Positions 11,711 to 22,129 of a DNA stretch of 64,000 nucleotides are shown piece after piece. The notes below the pieces were generated by a model, which did no database searches, was not told where the DNA came from, and saw only the letters and a program-made list of their open reading frames with translations. Both the position numbers and the translations under genes were made by a program. The number at the start of each line of letters is the position of its first letter. The first letter of the stretch is position 1. The DNA comes from Tenrec ecaudatus (Eukaryota; Chordata; Mammalia; Afrosoricida; Tenrecidae): positions 27,032,001 to 27,096,000 of the forward strand of contig NC_134540.1 in the NCBI RefSeq assembly GCF_050624435.1, in the 5' to 3' direction.

Positions 11711-11890
11711 CCAGTCCCTGGAGAAGGACCTCATGCTTGACAGAGCAGAGGGTCGGGGAAGGAGAGGAAGCCCTCTCTTCTTCCCAGCAGATGCAACATC
11801 CAGCACAAGCATCGCACACACGTGAGGCTGGCACAAGACCAGGCAGTGTTCCATCCTGCCCCGGAGATGATCATAACGGGGTGGATAAGG
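11711..11890 (+). mobile_element. RTE LINE fragment (near 3' end, part 2)
   Basis: It begins 'ccagtccctggagaaggacc', the family's conserved segment near the 3' end, which is also at 4630-4660. It continues through 'agagggtcgggg' and 'gcacaagaccaggcagtgttcc' to 'atgatcataacggg'. The final tail is lost. Confidence 0.7.
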
Positions 11891-12111
11891 AACCCGGTCA
11901 AGGATTCATTGACAATGAATATGCGGTTGGATGCCGTACTTTCAATTCTATTCCATTTCTTTAGTTTTACTCATGAGCCAATTATGACATACCTGCCAAA
12001 CCACTGAGAAGCAGGACCTAGGACAGTTACCCCATAACCATCAAACCCTTTCTTGCCCCACATTTCAGTGTTCGTTACTGAGAGAAATACGTCATTAATG
12101 AGCAAACCGTT

Positions 12112-12119
12112 GGATAGAG
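12112..12119. repeat. Left 8-bp target duplication of the SPIN-like element
   Basis: 'ggatagag' immediately left of the element matches 6 of 8 bases with 'ggataatg' at 12550-12557 on its right. This is as expected for the 8-bp duplication made by hAT transposases after some decay. Confidence 0.6.
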
Positions 12120-12549
12120 CAGCGGTTCTCAACCTGTGGGTCATGACCCCTTCAAGTGTTGTTCATATGAGCTATTTCCCCTGGTCTAGGTACCGAGACA
12201 CCACTCTTCGCTTCTTCTCCAGGCGGTCCGCCCGCATGCAGATATGGCAGAGTACTCGGCATGAAGACTTACCCATGCTACACATGCTTCAAGACAAAAT
12301 TTCATTTGTCATTAGAAATAAATATTTCACCATACATAATTGCATATTTTTTGTGATTAGTAACTGTGCTTTCATAATGTTCAATGTGTAACAATGAAAA
12401 TACATCCTGCATATCAGCTATTTAAATGATGATTCATAACTAGCAAAATCAGTTATAAAGTAGTAACAAATAATTTTGTGGTTGGGGGTCACCACAAAAT
12501 GAGGAACTTTATTACAGGGTCGTGGCATTAGGATGGTTGAAAACCACTG
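12120..12549. mobile_element. SPIN-like non-autonomous hAT DNA transposon
   Basis: This 430-b element has terminal inverted repeats: 'cagcggttctcaacc' on the left and 'ggttgaaaaccactg' on the right (reverse complement cagtggttttcaacc, 13 of 15 matching). Subterminal blocks match the SPIN/URR1 pattern as I know it: 'tgtgggtcatgacccc', 'gtaccgagacacc', 'tccgcccgcatgcag', 'caagacaaaatttcattt', 'ttataaagtag' and 'ttgggggtcaccacaaaatgaggaac'. It carries no transposase and would have depended on one supplied elsewhere. SPIN elements are known for patchy distribution and horizontal transfer among tetrapods. Confidence 0.85.
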
Positions 12550-12559
12550 GGATAATGGA

Positions 12560-13170
12560 TATAGCATGGTCATGAATGTGAAATGTCAAATAATGAGATA
12601 CCTGAAGAGTGAAGAGTAGACTTAATAAGATTTTAAAACATAGAATACCAACCTAAGTTATATTATATTGTAGCTGTTTAAATCTTCTGAAATTCTCACT
12701 GCGTTAATAGTTGTGTGCTTAAATATGAATATTTTGTTCTTACCACCATCATTTAGAAACACAAACCATATATTAAATGTTGGATATTTTTTCATTCCAT
12801 TTCTAAATTTTAATTTTCTTTCCCATTAATCCTATGGAAATTGGATTTTTAATTTCTTCAGGGAAACCTTTTTCAAAATTCCAAAGCTTTCATTTCATAA
12901 TACTGAGGAAATAGCATGAAATCATTGGGCTTTACGTTGTACATTTTTATTTGCACAAATGACCATTTAAAATGTTAATCTACATTTAATGTTTCCATTT
13001 ATTTCTGAGATGTAAAGATATGTCCATAACCTGTGTTATAAAACATGTGGGTTTTCCTGTTTTATGATGATCTTAAGAGACGACCCTGTTGAACATTTTC
13101 AGAGATCTGGGCCCGCAAAGGTGAGAGGGTTATCATTCAAGAAATCAGACATAACGAAGTCTTTTTTTTC
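12560..13170. other. Unassigned AT-rich sequence
   Basis: No gene, RNA or recognised repeat seen. Confidence 0.4.
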
Positions 13171-13177
13171 TCTCTCA

Positions 13178-13345
13178 GTGGTTTAATAGGTTTATAGATT
13201 AAGTCCTAAGACAGCAGTTCAAACCCACCAGCTGCTCTGTAGAAGAACGAGAAGGCTGTTTGTTCCGATCATGGTTCACAGTCTCTGAAATCACATATAT
13301 GGAGTTACTAAGTCAGAACTGCTTAGAAGACTGCGGTTCAGTATC
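13178..13345 (+). mobile_element. AfroSINE, diverged
   Basis: Plus-strand copy with 'cagcagttcaaacccaccagctgctctgtagaag' in the tRNA-derived B-box region at about 13213-13245. The tail is decayed. Confidence 0.6.
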
Positions 13346-13740
13346 TTAAAGGATTCAAAGAGTGACCATCTAGATCATCTTTATGACAGGGTATCTGAAA
13401 ACATCTTTTAAAATGATGCATTTGATGCTGTTTTCCCATATTTTAAAAGCTGACCATTTTCAAGTCGATTCTCTCTTTGATGTCTCACATGTGAACAAGG
13501 CTTGAATCTTCCTCTTTTGACACTTGATAAAATTTGTATAATAGTAACTTGTAATTCAAAATAACACTGATGTTTTTTTTAACAAGTGGACACCTGACAC
13601 AAAAAATGCCTTTCACATAATGAGGCAGAGAAAGGAGAACAATACCATGAGGTTCTGGATGTGTGATTGTGGTTGAAAGAAAATCCTGAAAAGTAACATG
13701 ATCTTACTTCATCCAGCACTACCCTCGTGCTCTGTTCTCC

Positions 13741-13902
<162 letters not shown>

Positions 13903-14040
13903 AATAATTTTATTGGAGGCTATTACAGCTCTTATAAAAATGTATGCATCAATTACATCAAGCACATTTGTACATATGTTCCCATCATCATTTTTAAAAT
14001 ACTTTCTACTTGAGCCCTTGGTTTCAGCTCCTCTCTCTTA
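13903..14040 (-). mobile_element. L1-type 3' tail, truncated copy
   Basis: Minus-strand 3' end beginning 'ttttattggaggctattaca', the reversed tail with an 'aataaaat' signal in the sense direction. It is followed at once by a second, longer copy, making a tandem pair in the same orientation. Assignment of this tail family to L1 is probable rather than certain. Confidence 0.65.
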
Positions 14041-14044
14041 TTTT

Positions 14045-14335
14045 TAAATCATTTTATTAGGGGCTCATACAACTCTCATCACAATCCATGCATATATCAA
14101 TTGTGCAAAACACATTTGTACATTCATTGCCCTCATCATTCTCAAAACTTGCTCTCCACTTAAGCCCCTGGCATCAGCTCCTCAATTTTTCCCTCTCTCT
14201 CCCCACTCCCCACTCTCTCATGACCCTTGATAATTTGTAAATTAATATTTTTTCATATCTCACACTGTCTGACGTCTCCCTTCACCCACTTTTCTCTTGT
14301 CCACCCCCCAGGGAGGAGGTTATATGTTTTTAAAG
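14045..14335 (-). mobile_element. L1-type 3' tail, second copy
   Basis: Minus-strand copy from 'atcattttattaggggctc' through 'taagcccctggcatcagctcctc' to 'ccccagggaggagg'. The same tail recurs at 21640 (plus), 36045 (minus) and 39957 (minus). Confidence 0.75.
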
Positions 14336-15075
14336 ATTATATGGTGAGATTAACCCAACATATTTTGCAAGTAAGAATCTACTAACTCTGTGTGTGCTTG
14401 TGGGAGGTGGCTGTGTGTGTGTGCGCCCAGTGGTGTGCTGCCATCTGGTGAGTAGTTCAATTGAATGCAGAGAGAGCTAGGCTAAGCATGTCCTGGAGGC
14501 CATAGTCACTCTTTTGAGAGAAAATATAACTCAGAAAAAATTAGTTAAAAAGGCAATATTGTGTTCAAACGTGTACCTCTGTGTTTGTGGCCTGGTTAAA
14601 GGCTAACATCAAATTCTCATTTGATGGGTGTTCTATAATGTTGATATTTGTTAATAATATCACAAAGTTTCCTCATCATTAGTGATGGACAAAGCTATAG
14701 CATTTTAACCATAAGGAGAGATTGAGATGTATTTATGACAAGCAGAGGGGAAACACATATGGCCCTAGTGGATGACTATACACGTGTGTGTGGTTGTAGG
14801 TGATCTATGTGATAAAAGAAGCAGCAAGTCTGATAACATGTTTTACTTAGTGATGGTATTTCTTTTTTCATATTACTAGTGTGGAAATATTAAAGTGTTT
14901 TTCTTCTAAAGGTATTTCCAAGCTTTTGTTTGTCGTCTGCCGAGCAGCAGGGAAGACCCAGCGAGATTATGCTGTCCTAATAAGATAAAACCCAGCTCTT
15001 TATTACTTGAATATGTTTTCCATATTAGGAAAGATGATGAGACAAATTTATTACTTGGCTTCTGAGAGCTAATAT
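14336..15075. other. Unassigned sequence
   Basis: Unique-looking sequence with a small TG-rich run near 14412-14423. No gene or recognised repeat seen. Confidence 0.4.
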
Positions 15076-15079
15076 TCAA

Positions 15080-15215
15080 GCCCTATGGCTCTGTTCTTTT
15101 ACTGAGAAGGCAATTAGCTGAAGATATGTGGTTTGCCCAAGATCACCCAGCAAGTTATTGGCACACTAGGAATATGAACACATGGGCTCTCAGTTTCCCA
15201 TCTGTTGCCTGGTTC
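15080..15215 (+). mobile_element. MIR (ancient mammalian SINE)
   Basis: 'tactgagaaggcaattagctgaagat...tttgcccaagatcacccagcaagt' follows the MIR core pattern of tests for 'cttgcccaaggtcacacagc', with the usual spacing. It is an old, diverged copy shared across mammals. Confidence 0.75.
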
Positions 15216-15723
15216 ATTTGGCTGCTCTGCTAGGACTGGTGTATGGATGTATATTTATGTATTTTTTCAGGAACGAGCAAAGAAAAGCTGGAAGGTTTGT
15301 GTATTGTTTCAGATAGATGTGGGATGATTTTTTAATTTATATGTATATTTTAAAAGAATGTATGGAAATAGAAATAAGATAGCATAGTGAGTCATTTACA
15401 CCATATTTGAAGCAATTAATTTTGTTCTATACTGTTTAAAAAATATCTAAACAAATTAGTGAAAACTGGCTTTTGTCAATACGTTCTTGGGAATATTACT
15501 GACATTTAGACTATAAAACAAAATATCAATGCAATAAAGATATGAATTGAACCAAGATTTTTGTATTTAACTTACCAAATCCTTGAAAACCATTGGTTCT
15601 ATGAGTAGTTAAGTGCTGAGATATATATCTAAATGCTGGTGAGTGAAATACAGCTAGCAGTATTGCGGAAGAAAGGTCTGGTTATTGCATCCATAACAAT
15701 CACTGCCAAGGAAACCTATGAGA

Positions 15724-15918
15724 CAGTTTTAGTCTAACAGGGATTGGGTGCGATCCCTTTGGGCATCAAATGAACCTTTCACGGGGTTGCATGATTCATA
15801 TCAATAGCAAAATTACAGTTATGAAGTAGCAATGAAAATAATATTATGATTTGGGGGCTCACCACTACATGAGGAACTGTAGGAAAGGGGTGCGGCATTA
15901 GGAAGGTTGAAACCATTG
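15724..15918. mobile_element. SPIN-like hAT element, internally deleted
   Basis: This ~195-b short relative of the element at 12120. The left part 'gggtgcgatccctttgggcatcaaatgaacctttcacggggt' pattern (15747-15788) fuses to the right subterminal block 'tttgggggctcaccactacatgaggaactg' pattern and ends 'aaggttgaaaccattg'. The middle is lost. Its ends are more diverged than those of the other copy, and no clean 8-bp duplication is visible. Confidence 0.65.
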
Positions 15919-15924
15919 TACATG

Positions 15925-16380
15925 AGGTGACCATAAGTCAGACTACACAACTATGTCTTATTTTTGTTTTGGTACTATGGTTTGATATAATGTCTACAAT
16001 ATAAAAATATATATTATAAGATATGTTAAAGTACTGGTTTTAATAGAATAGGTGGTTAATTGATTAATGTATAGTAAATAGAAAAACTTATGTTTGTTCT
16101 GGGTGGGGAGAGCATTAAAGACAAAGTCATTTTATTCAGCAACTATGTAAAGTCTAGTATCACAAAATAGTGAATATGGGGGAAAGTAAGAAGTAATTAT
16201 AATCTGTAGCTTTTTTAATGACTGACTTATGTGTTCATGTGTAGAATGACATGACCGAATAATGGCATGACTCTTGGTAATATAGCATTCAATTGTGCTT
16301 TTGAGAGGGTATCAATATATTTATGGATTACAGGTATGCCAATCATACTCCTTGTCTCCTATCACCAGTCTCCAGGATTG
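15925..16380. other. Unassigned AT-rich sequence
   Basis: No gene or recognised repeat seen. Confidence 0.4.
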
Positions 16381-16384
16381 AGGG

Positions 16385-16567
16385 GATTCACTGCCATCAA
16401 GTTGGCTCTGATGCATAGAAACCCTATAAAAGAGTCCAGGTCTTCAAACACCTGTACAGAGGCTGAAAGCCTCCTCTGTCTCCCGCAGAGTAGCTGTGGA
16501 GCTTGAAACACCGGCTCTGTGGTCAGCAGTCAGACACTTAGTCCCAGCACCACGGGGGCTCCTTTTG
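16385..16567 (-). mobile_element. AfroSINE
   Basis: Minus-strand copy from 'cactgccatcaagttggctc' through 'tgcatagaaaccctata' to a head ending 'ccacgggggctcctttt'. Confidence 0.8.
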
Positions 16568-16569
16568 GA

Positions 16570-17340
16570 CTGAGAGAAGTTACAAAAATAAGGAAGAGGA
16601 AAATCTCCTAATGTGATCCATAAAACAATATATCTTTCAAAGTGATGCATCTCTGCTCTACTGCCATGGATGCCCAAACCAGGAGAATAATAATTGTAGT
16701 ATGCATATCATATAAATGTAGGAAAATAATGATTTGAAACCTGAAGAATATTAAAAGATAGATCTATTTTATGCCTATATTTATGCTTTTAAATAGATCA
16801 TTTTATTCATTTCCATTTAAGTTCTTTATTATAAATATCCACAAAAGAGCATTCCAAAAGGGAACTATTAAGAGAGACTAAGAGCCTTTTCATATAGTGA
16901 TGGGAGCTATAAACAGAGTATAAGCTAAAATGTATCTCCTACTTTCAAATACTCAAATGCATAAGAACATTTGAGTTATCCTATTTTGTTAATCAGAATG
17001 TATTTAATAATTTTTAAATTTTATTTTCAATACATTTCAATCTGAAATATTTTATTAAGTGTGTTGAACTTTGTAAGAATCCTTTACAAGTGAAACTAAG
17101 ATGCTAGCACTAAGTTTTAAATCCAATTAAAATTTCTGGACATTTAATAGTTAATTTTAATGTTGAATGGTCACTAAAGGACAGATATAAAATCGTAGGT
17201 GTGCAAATAAAAGTAGCTTAATATGTGAAAATTACAATTGAAAACGTTATTGATTAAATTAATAATCTTATATAACAGTTTACATACACTACAATGACAT
17301 GATTCTCTATAGAGAACCTTGAAAATTGACAGAATAATGA
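16570..17340. other. Unassigned AT-rich sequence
   Basis: No gene, RNA or recognised repeat seen. Confidence 0.4.
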
Positions 17341-17344
17341 AAAA

Positions 17345-17532
17345 TTGATTGTCATCAAACTGATGTGAACTCTTAGTGACTTTATGGGTCAGAAACTGCC
17401 TCATAGGGTTTCCCAGACAGCAAACACTTATAGAACCAAAATATCATATATTTTACCACCGAGCACATAGGTTCAAACTGCAGAGTTTCAAATACCAGGA
17501 CTTAGACCTGGGTCACTAAATCTCCTTAAATC
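17345..17532 (-). mobile_element. AfroSINE, diverged
   Basis: Minus-strand copy: 'gtcatcaaactgatgtgaactc', 'catagggtttcccagacagc', 'ggttcaaactgcagagttt'. The head is degraded at the right. Confidence 0.65.
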
Positions 17533-17734
17533 AACAGAATTCCAAGCTTTGTAAATGCATTTATGTAATACTGAAATTTTCATCTAGATCGCTTTTTACT
17601 GAATAAAAACAAAATAAGAAGTTATCACTAAATTTAATTTTGGTTTCTTAATGAGTGCATTATTATGCTTACAATGAAGGCAAAATAATTGTACCTTAAC
17701 TCATAACTGTAGCAATACGGTATACTTAAGGTGA

Positions 17735-17910
17735 AGGGCAGTGACAGGGTACGCTACTCCGATCTATCGTCAATGAGACGGGTTGACACAGTGACCGTCA
17801 CAATGCGCCTGGGTGGACTTGCGAGGATGGCGAGGGACCTGGCGTGCTCAGTCTTTTGCGAAGGATCACTGCGGTTGGAGCTGACTTGATGGCGCCTGAC
17901 CGGTGGCAAC
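17735..17910 (+). mobile_element. RTE LINE 3' end
   Basis: Plus-strand: 'tcaatgagacgggttgacacagtgac', 'gcgaggatggcgagggacc', 'ttggagctgacttgatggcgcctga', the last 170 b of the RTE family. It is unusually CpG-rich for the window, which suggests a younger copy or local hypermethylation escape. Confidence 0.8.
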
Positions 17911-18075
17911 CATTTGTCTTTGTGACTCCACACGGCGACTGGCTGGGAGCACGTAGGCCAGGTGTCAAGGGCACTAACTGGGAAATGTTGCCATTTACTG
18001 GCTATTACAGAAATCCCAGAACCACTGTGAAAGAGCCATTAGCTGAACATATGTATGATCCCGTGTAAGGAGGCA

Positions 18076-18590
18076 GAGGGATCGGAGATACCAAAACCTG
18101 CAGCCCTGAGACTGAGGGAGACCAGAGGAGCAGCATTGAGAGCACGAGACTGAGCAGTTCCGAGAACCCAAGACACATCTATGGACTTGCCAGGCCACAG
18201 AATGAATAAAGTTGATACCTTAGGGCCAGGATGCCAGCTTGTAGAGTCACTTTGGGCATAGATCAGTGGGAAAGGGACTTTGTACCATTTGTACAAGCAG
18301 CCCAGAGGCCGAGGGTTGCCACAGCTGGAAACTTGAGAACCAGAGACAGACATGGATCCCAGCATGACTGAGAAGAGACACTCATATAGACAAAGGAATA
18401 TATCTTTATTTATATTTTTGATTCTTACTTTTGGTAATTTGTTATATCCCCTTAATAAAATCCCGTAATTCTGAGTATTGTCTGTTAGTTTTGTGTGGTC
18501 CCTGCGATGAATTATCATGCCCAGCTGAGAAATGAAGTAGCACGGGAGAGAAGATTGATATCAAAATAGCATCAAGAATGGAGGTTGGTG
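18076..18590 (+). mobile_element. Unnamed repeat family B, copy 1
   Basis: The right end of this block aligns by eye with two other places (about 42130-42225 and 46885-46985). The shared pattern is 'gtctgttagttttgtgtgg', then 'attat', 'cccagc', 'gagaa', and an end 'agaagattgatatcaaaat'. An 'aataaaatccc' polyadenylation-like signal lies at about 18455. I do not know the family; an LTR is one possibility. Its left boundary is uncertain. Short open frames here (such as 159 codons on the minus strand, 18039-18518) look accidental. Confidence 0.5.
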
Positions 18591-18817
18591 CATGGGTGAC
18601 CGGATTTTAACAATGGTAAAGCGGGACACCAGCGGGACATCACTGATAACACACAGATCCTGGCGAAATAGCCACATGGCAGCCGAAAACCGTATACCCT
18701 AGCTTTTTATGCATTCTTTCCAAAAATCGGGACTTTTTTCAAACGCCATGGGACACAGGGAAAATTGTTAGAAATCGGGACTGTCCCGCCAAAATCGGGA
18801 CGTCTGGTCACCTCCTG
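18591..18817. mobile_element. Short inverted-repeat DNA element (MITE), class uncertain
   Basis: The ends 'catgggtgaccgga' (left) and 'tctggtcacctcctg' (right; reverse complement caggaggtgaccaga) are imperfect inverted repeats sharing 'ggtgacc'. Repeated 'aaatcggga' and 'gtcccg' motifs inside give strong self-complementarity (18724-18803). It has no coding capacity. The terminal pattern suggests a non-autonomous hAT-like element, but I see no clean target duplication. Confidence 0.5.
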
Positions 18818-18819
18818 TG

Positions 18820-19360
18820 ATCTGCAGAGTCGGCAGTTAAAATGACTGGAAGCTCCGTGGGAGAAAGACTGTGTTTTCTGTTCCGATGAACAATTACAGT
18901 CTTGGAAACTCACAAAGGACGGCTTTGCGTCAGCACTGACTAGAGGGCACGGAGTTTGATTGTTAAGATTTGGGTAAATGTGGAGTGAGAGTCTCCATCC
19001 TCACTGTGTAGCTGCTGGAGGTCAGATGAGACCTTCAAAAAGGCAAAACAATAGTACCACTCCAAAATTTAAATTTTCTATTACACTCTGTATGTAATAA
19101 TGCTGCGGGCATCACATTAACCTTGCTTGCCTATAAACTCAACATCAGTATAAAATAGCAGTCAGAAATATCTTGTCCCCCCCCCTTCCCCATTCTCTTT
19201 AGTCTTCAGCCTCTGCGCTATGCACCCTGATGGGTTCTGCTTAGGAGAGTGTTACCGGCTGTTTTAGTGCTGTAGATAAATTCCCCAAGTTCACGTCATT
19301 CTGCTGTAAGTATCAGTCCAAAGGTGCTCAAGGTTTTCTCTATGGGTTATCAAACCTATT
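18820..19360. other. Unassigned sequence
   Basis: No gene or recognised repeat seen. There is a C-run at 19176-19185. Confidence 0.4.
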
Positions 19361-19422
19361 GTTGTTGTTGTTGTTGCTAGGTGCTACCAAATCAGTTGTG
19401 GCTCATAGTGATCTTCGGTCTC
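19360..19422 (-). mobile_element. RTE LINE extreme 3' end
   Basis: Minus-strand '(gtt)n' tail followed by 'gctaggtgctaccaaatcagttgtggctc', the reversed last bases of the RTE family with its (AAC)n-type tail. Confidence 0.6.
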
Positions 19423-19605
19423 TAAAACTTACTGCCATGGAGTTAATGATGACTCGTAGGATAGGGAAGAACTGCCCTCGTGAGTTTCCAGACTGTAATT
19501 ATTCAAGGTCATAGAAAACCCATATTTTGCCCGTCGAGTGATTGGTGGTTTCAAACTGCTGACCACTGCTCAGCTTGTTACCACTACTCTAGCAGAACCC
19601 TAGGT
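19423..19605 (-). mobile_element. AfroSINE
   Basis: Minus-strand copy from 'aaaacttactgccatggagtt' through 'gatagggaagaactgcc' and 'tttcaaactgctgacc' to the decayed head 'agcagaacccta'. Confidence 0.75.
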
Positions 19606-19639
19606 CCCAATATCTAATACTTGGATCCCCACTCAGAAA

Positions 19640-19996
19640 GTGAGCATGCTGAAATTCAGCTGACTGACTCCAGGAGGTGGAAAGCCCACTGTTGGGTCTC
19701 AGGGGTCTTCTTGGGGTTCTGCAGATGACGCTGTGGCTGCTCTGCTGTACCTTGCTTCTGAAGCTCCTGCACTGAGACAACTCTGTTTCCACGCTGAGGA
19801 GGTTCACCCAGAGATCTCATTTCCCAAAGGATATGTTCCACTCCTGGCTCCTCTTCCTTTGTGGCAGTCAGATCCCCTACTTGCATTTCTGAGAGGGCTT
19901 ATTTTAAACCTACGTGTAGGATCAATCCTTTTATTAAGGTTAATCCTTGCATTAGAGTCCTATCAGTCCTTTGGTGGGAGTTACAAAGACTATGGT
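19640..19996 (+). mobile_element. Possible repeat family C, copy 1
   Basis: It ends with 'tttggtgggagttacaaagactatgg'-type sequence (19970-19995), which recurs at about 51447-51473 and, more weakly, at 52530-52556. The shared part is short, so calling it a family is tentative. An open frame of 182 codons starts at 19733 on the plus strand. It spans this block and the unique sequence after it, has no recognisable domain, and looks accidental. Confidence 0.4.
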
Positions 19997-19999
19997 CAG

Positions 20000-20980
20000 A
20001 AGAGCCAGAGCGCGGAACTCACTGCACCAAAACCGCTTCCAGTAACGATTTCATGTAAAGAATTGTGTTTTCTTGATTTAGGAATCCAGACTAATTTGTT
20101 GAAGGTCTTCAGTGTAACCCCATGTCTTCTCTGGGACAACCTTGTCATTGAAATGTTTCCTAAAGTGAATGCCAACTACTTAGAATACTGCCTAACAATA
20201 TCCTTTTTATACAGTGTAGTTTCTAGTTTTTACATTGCATGTGTCATCTTCAAAAATTTTGAGATGATTCATAAGCTTTAAATTAACTTAGTATAAATTT
20301 CAAAAGCATGCCAAAGGATAGAAATGAGCATTTATTTTTGTGGAGTTGTAGAATTATGCCAAAAAAAGTGATTTGGCAGCACTGACAAGTGATTTAGCAT
20401 ATGACACAGTGAGAGCGAATAGCTTCCAGACAGAATAGGATTCTGGGGTTTTTGCTTCAAGGATGGGGGCTATGGTACCTTGAAAGTGACTTTCAAGCCT
20501 GAGGCAGATAGAACTCAAGGAAATAGATGATAAGAAGGTTTGACAATGACGTCAGATTGAAGAGTTCAGTTGGGCTCATGGTAGCTATATTTATCCTTTT
20601 CACTGTCTGCCATACCTCCCCAGAGATCTGCATTACTTTCCTTGATCAATTTCTACCCAAGAGTGTTAATGAAATATGTGCCATCAATATTAACACCAGT
20701 AATCTGTGAGGTAGACATGAAACTTGTCTCCTAATATGGAGCTCCAGAAGAGAAATTATTAGAAGACAGTCAAGTGAAATCTACTCTAGCCCTTATCTAT
20801 TTGGGGTAACTCCATTAAATTTTGTCTATAATTTACTTATTTTAATGAGAGATTTGTTACATTTGATATATATGTGTTCACTTTTACCTTTAAATTGCTA
20901 TTTTTTAACCTTTTTAATTTGTCACAGTTTTCAACACCTTTGTCTTTAAACAAGGCTTTCTACTGAAAAGTTGTAGTAGC
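20000..20980. other. Unassigned AT-rich sequence
   Basis: No gene, RNA or recognised repeat beyond the accidental frame mentioned for the neighbouring block. Confidence 0.4.
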
Positions 20981-20982
20981 AG

Positions 20983-21065
20983 GTCTATAGCCATGCCACC
21001 CCAAACATGCCTGATCTCCGAAAGGTTTCAATTTCAAAAACAGACAGGGGTGGGCTCAACCTTGT
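20983..21065 (+). pseudogene. 5S rRNA-like pseudogene or 5S-derived SINE fragment
   Basis: 'gtctatagccatgccacccc...catgcctgatctc' closely follows the first ~37 bases of mammalian 5S rRNA, with a handful of substitutions. It is followed after a small gap by 'caggggtgggctcaacctt', which resembles the middle of 5S. The second half is not recognisable. It could be a retro-copied 5S pseudogene or the 5S-derived head of an old SINE. It has no downstream T-run and is not a functional gene. Confidence 0.5.
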
Positions 21066-21099
21066 TCTATAAGGTTGCTGAATAGGCATTGACACTATG

Positions 21100-21600
21100 C
21101 AGCGAGCGAGTTGGTCATTTTATATGTCATTCTGGGTACCAGCCTTTTATGCCATAATCTGTTATTTACCTTATTTTGAACTGCTGCACATTATATTGAG
21201 TGATTAAAATATCTGGGAGCTGTAGAATGCCCAGACAAATTCATGTTTAATCTAAGTTTGGGACTTCCTGGATTCTTTAAATTATCAATAAAATTTTGTT
21301 CTGATCAGATCTGTTATTGCTTTGAATTTGACTTGAATTTTTGAACTATTGCATTAGTTAAGAGTTTTTAAAAGTACTTAAATAGCAGGCACAAATTAAC
21401 GTATTCATATATTAGGATCTTATTTGATACAGACCTATTTGATGAAAAAATATTCATATTCTCAATGGAATTTAGAAAGAAATATAGGAGACATTCTGGA
21501 AAATAAATTTTTCTATAATTTACTTGGAATGATGATGTTAGGGCTGTTTTAAGTCTAATTTGGAGAGAAAATATAAATATAGTTATGTATTTGTACATAT
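21100..21600. other. Unassigned AT-rich sequence
   Basis: No gene or recognised repeat seen. A near-palindromic 'tgtacatatatgtacata' lies at 21593-21610. Confidence 0.4.
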
Positions 21601-21639
21601 ATGTACATATATAATTTACATTATATTTATATATACCCA

Positions 21640-22110
21640 TCCCCCCCATCATGATCCCAATTCTACCTTGCAAGTCTGGCAAGACCAGAGTATGTTCACT
21701 GGTACAGATAAGAACTGGAAACACAGGGAATCCAGGGCGGATGATCCCTTCAGGACCAGTGATGTGAATGGCGATACTGGGAGGGTAGAGGGAAGAGGAA
21801 ACCGATTACAAGGATCTACATGGGACCTCCTCCCTAGGGGACAGACAACAGAAAAGTGGGTCAAGGGAGACCTGGACAGGGCAAGATATGACAAAATAAT
21901 AATTTATAAATTATTAAGGATTCATTAGGGAGGAGGAAGCAGGGAGGGAGGGGAAAATGAGGACCTGATACCAGGAGTTTAAGTGGAGAGCAAATGTTTT
22001 GAGAATGATGATGGCAATGAATGTACAAATGTGCTTTACACAATTGGTGTATGTATGGATTGTGGTAAGAGTTGTATGAGTCCATAATATAACGATTAAA
22101 AAAAGGACAA
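21640..22110 (+). mobile_element. L1-type 3' tail with poly(A)
   Basis: Plus-strand copy reading in the sense direction: 'aagtctggcaagaccagagt', 'cctccctaggggacagac', 'aatttataaattattaagg', 'gcaaatgttttgagaatgatgatgg', 'tgtaagagttgtatgag' pattern, ending 'cataatataacgattaaaaaaa'. It is 5'-truncated, which is the usual outcome of LINE insertion. This is the only plus-strand copy of this tail here. Confidence 0.8.
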
Positions 22111-22129
22111 TTACAACAACAACAAAATA

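Noticed and set aside
18039-18518. 159-codon open frame on the minus strand
   Set aside because: It falls within repeat family B; no family resemblance.
19733-20281. 182-codon open frame on the plus strand, the longest in the window
   Set aside because: It spans a probable repeat end and flanking unique sequence, shows no domain, and has no splice or conservation-like signals I can point to.
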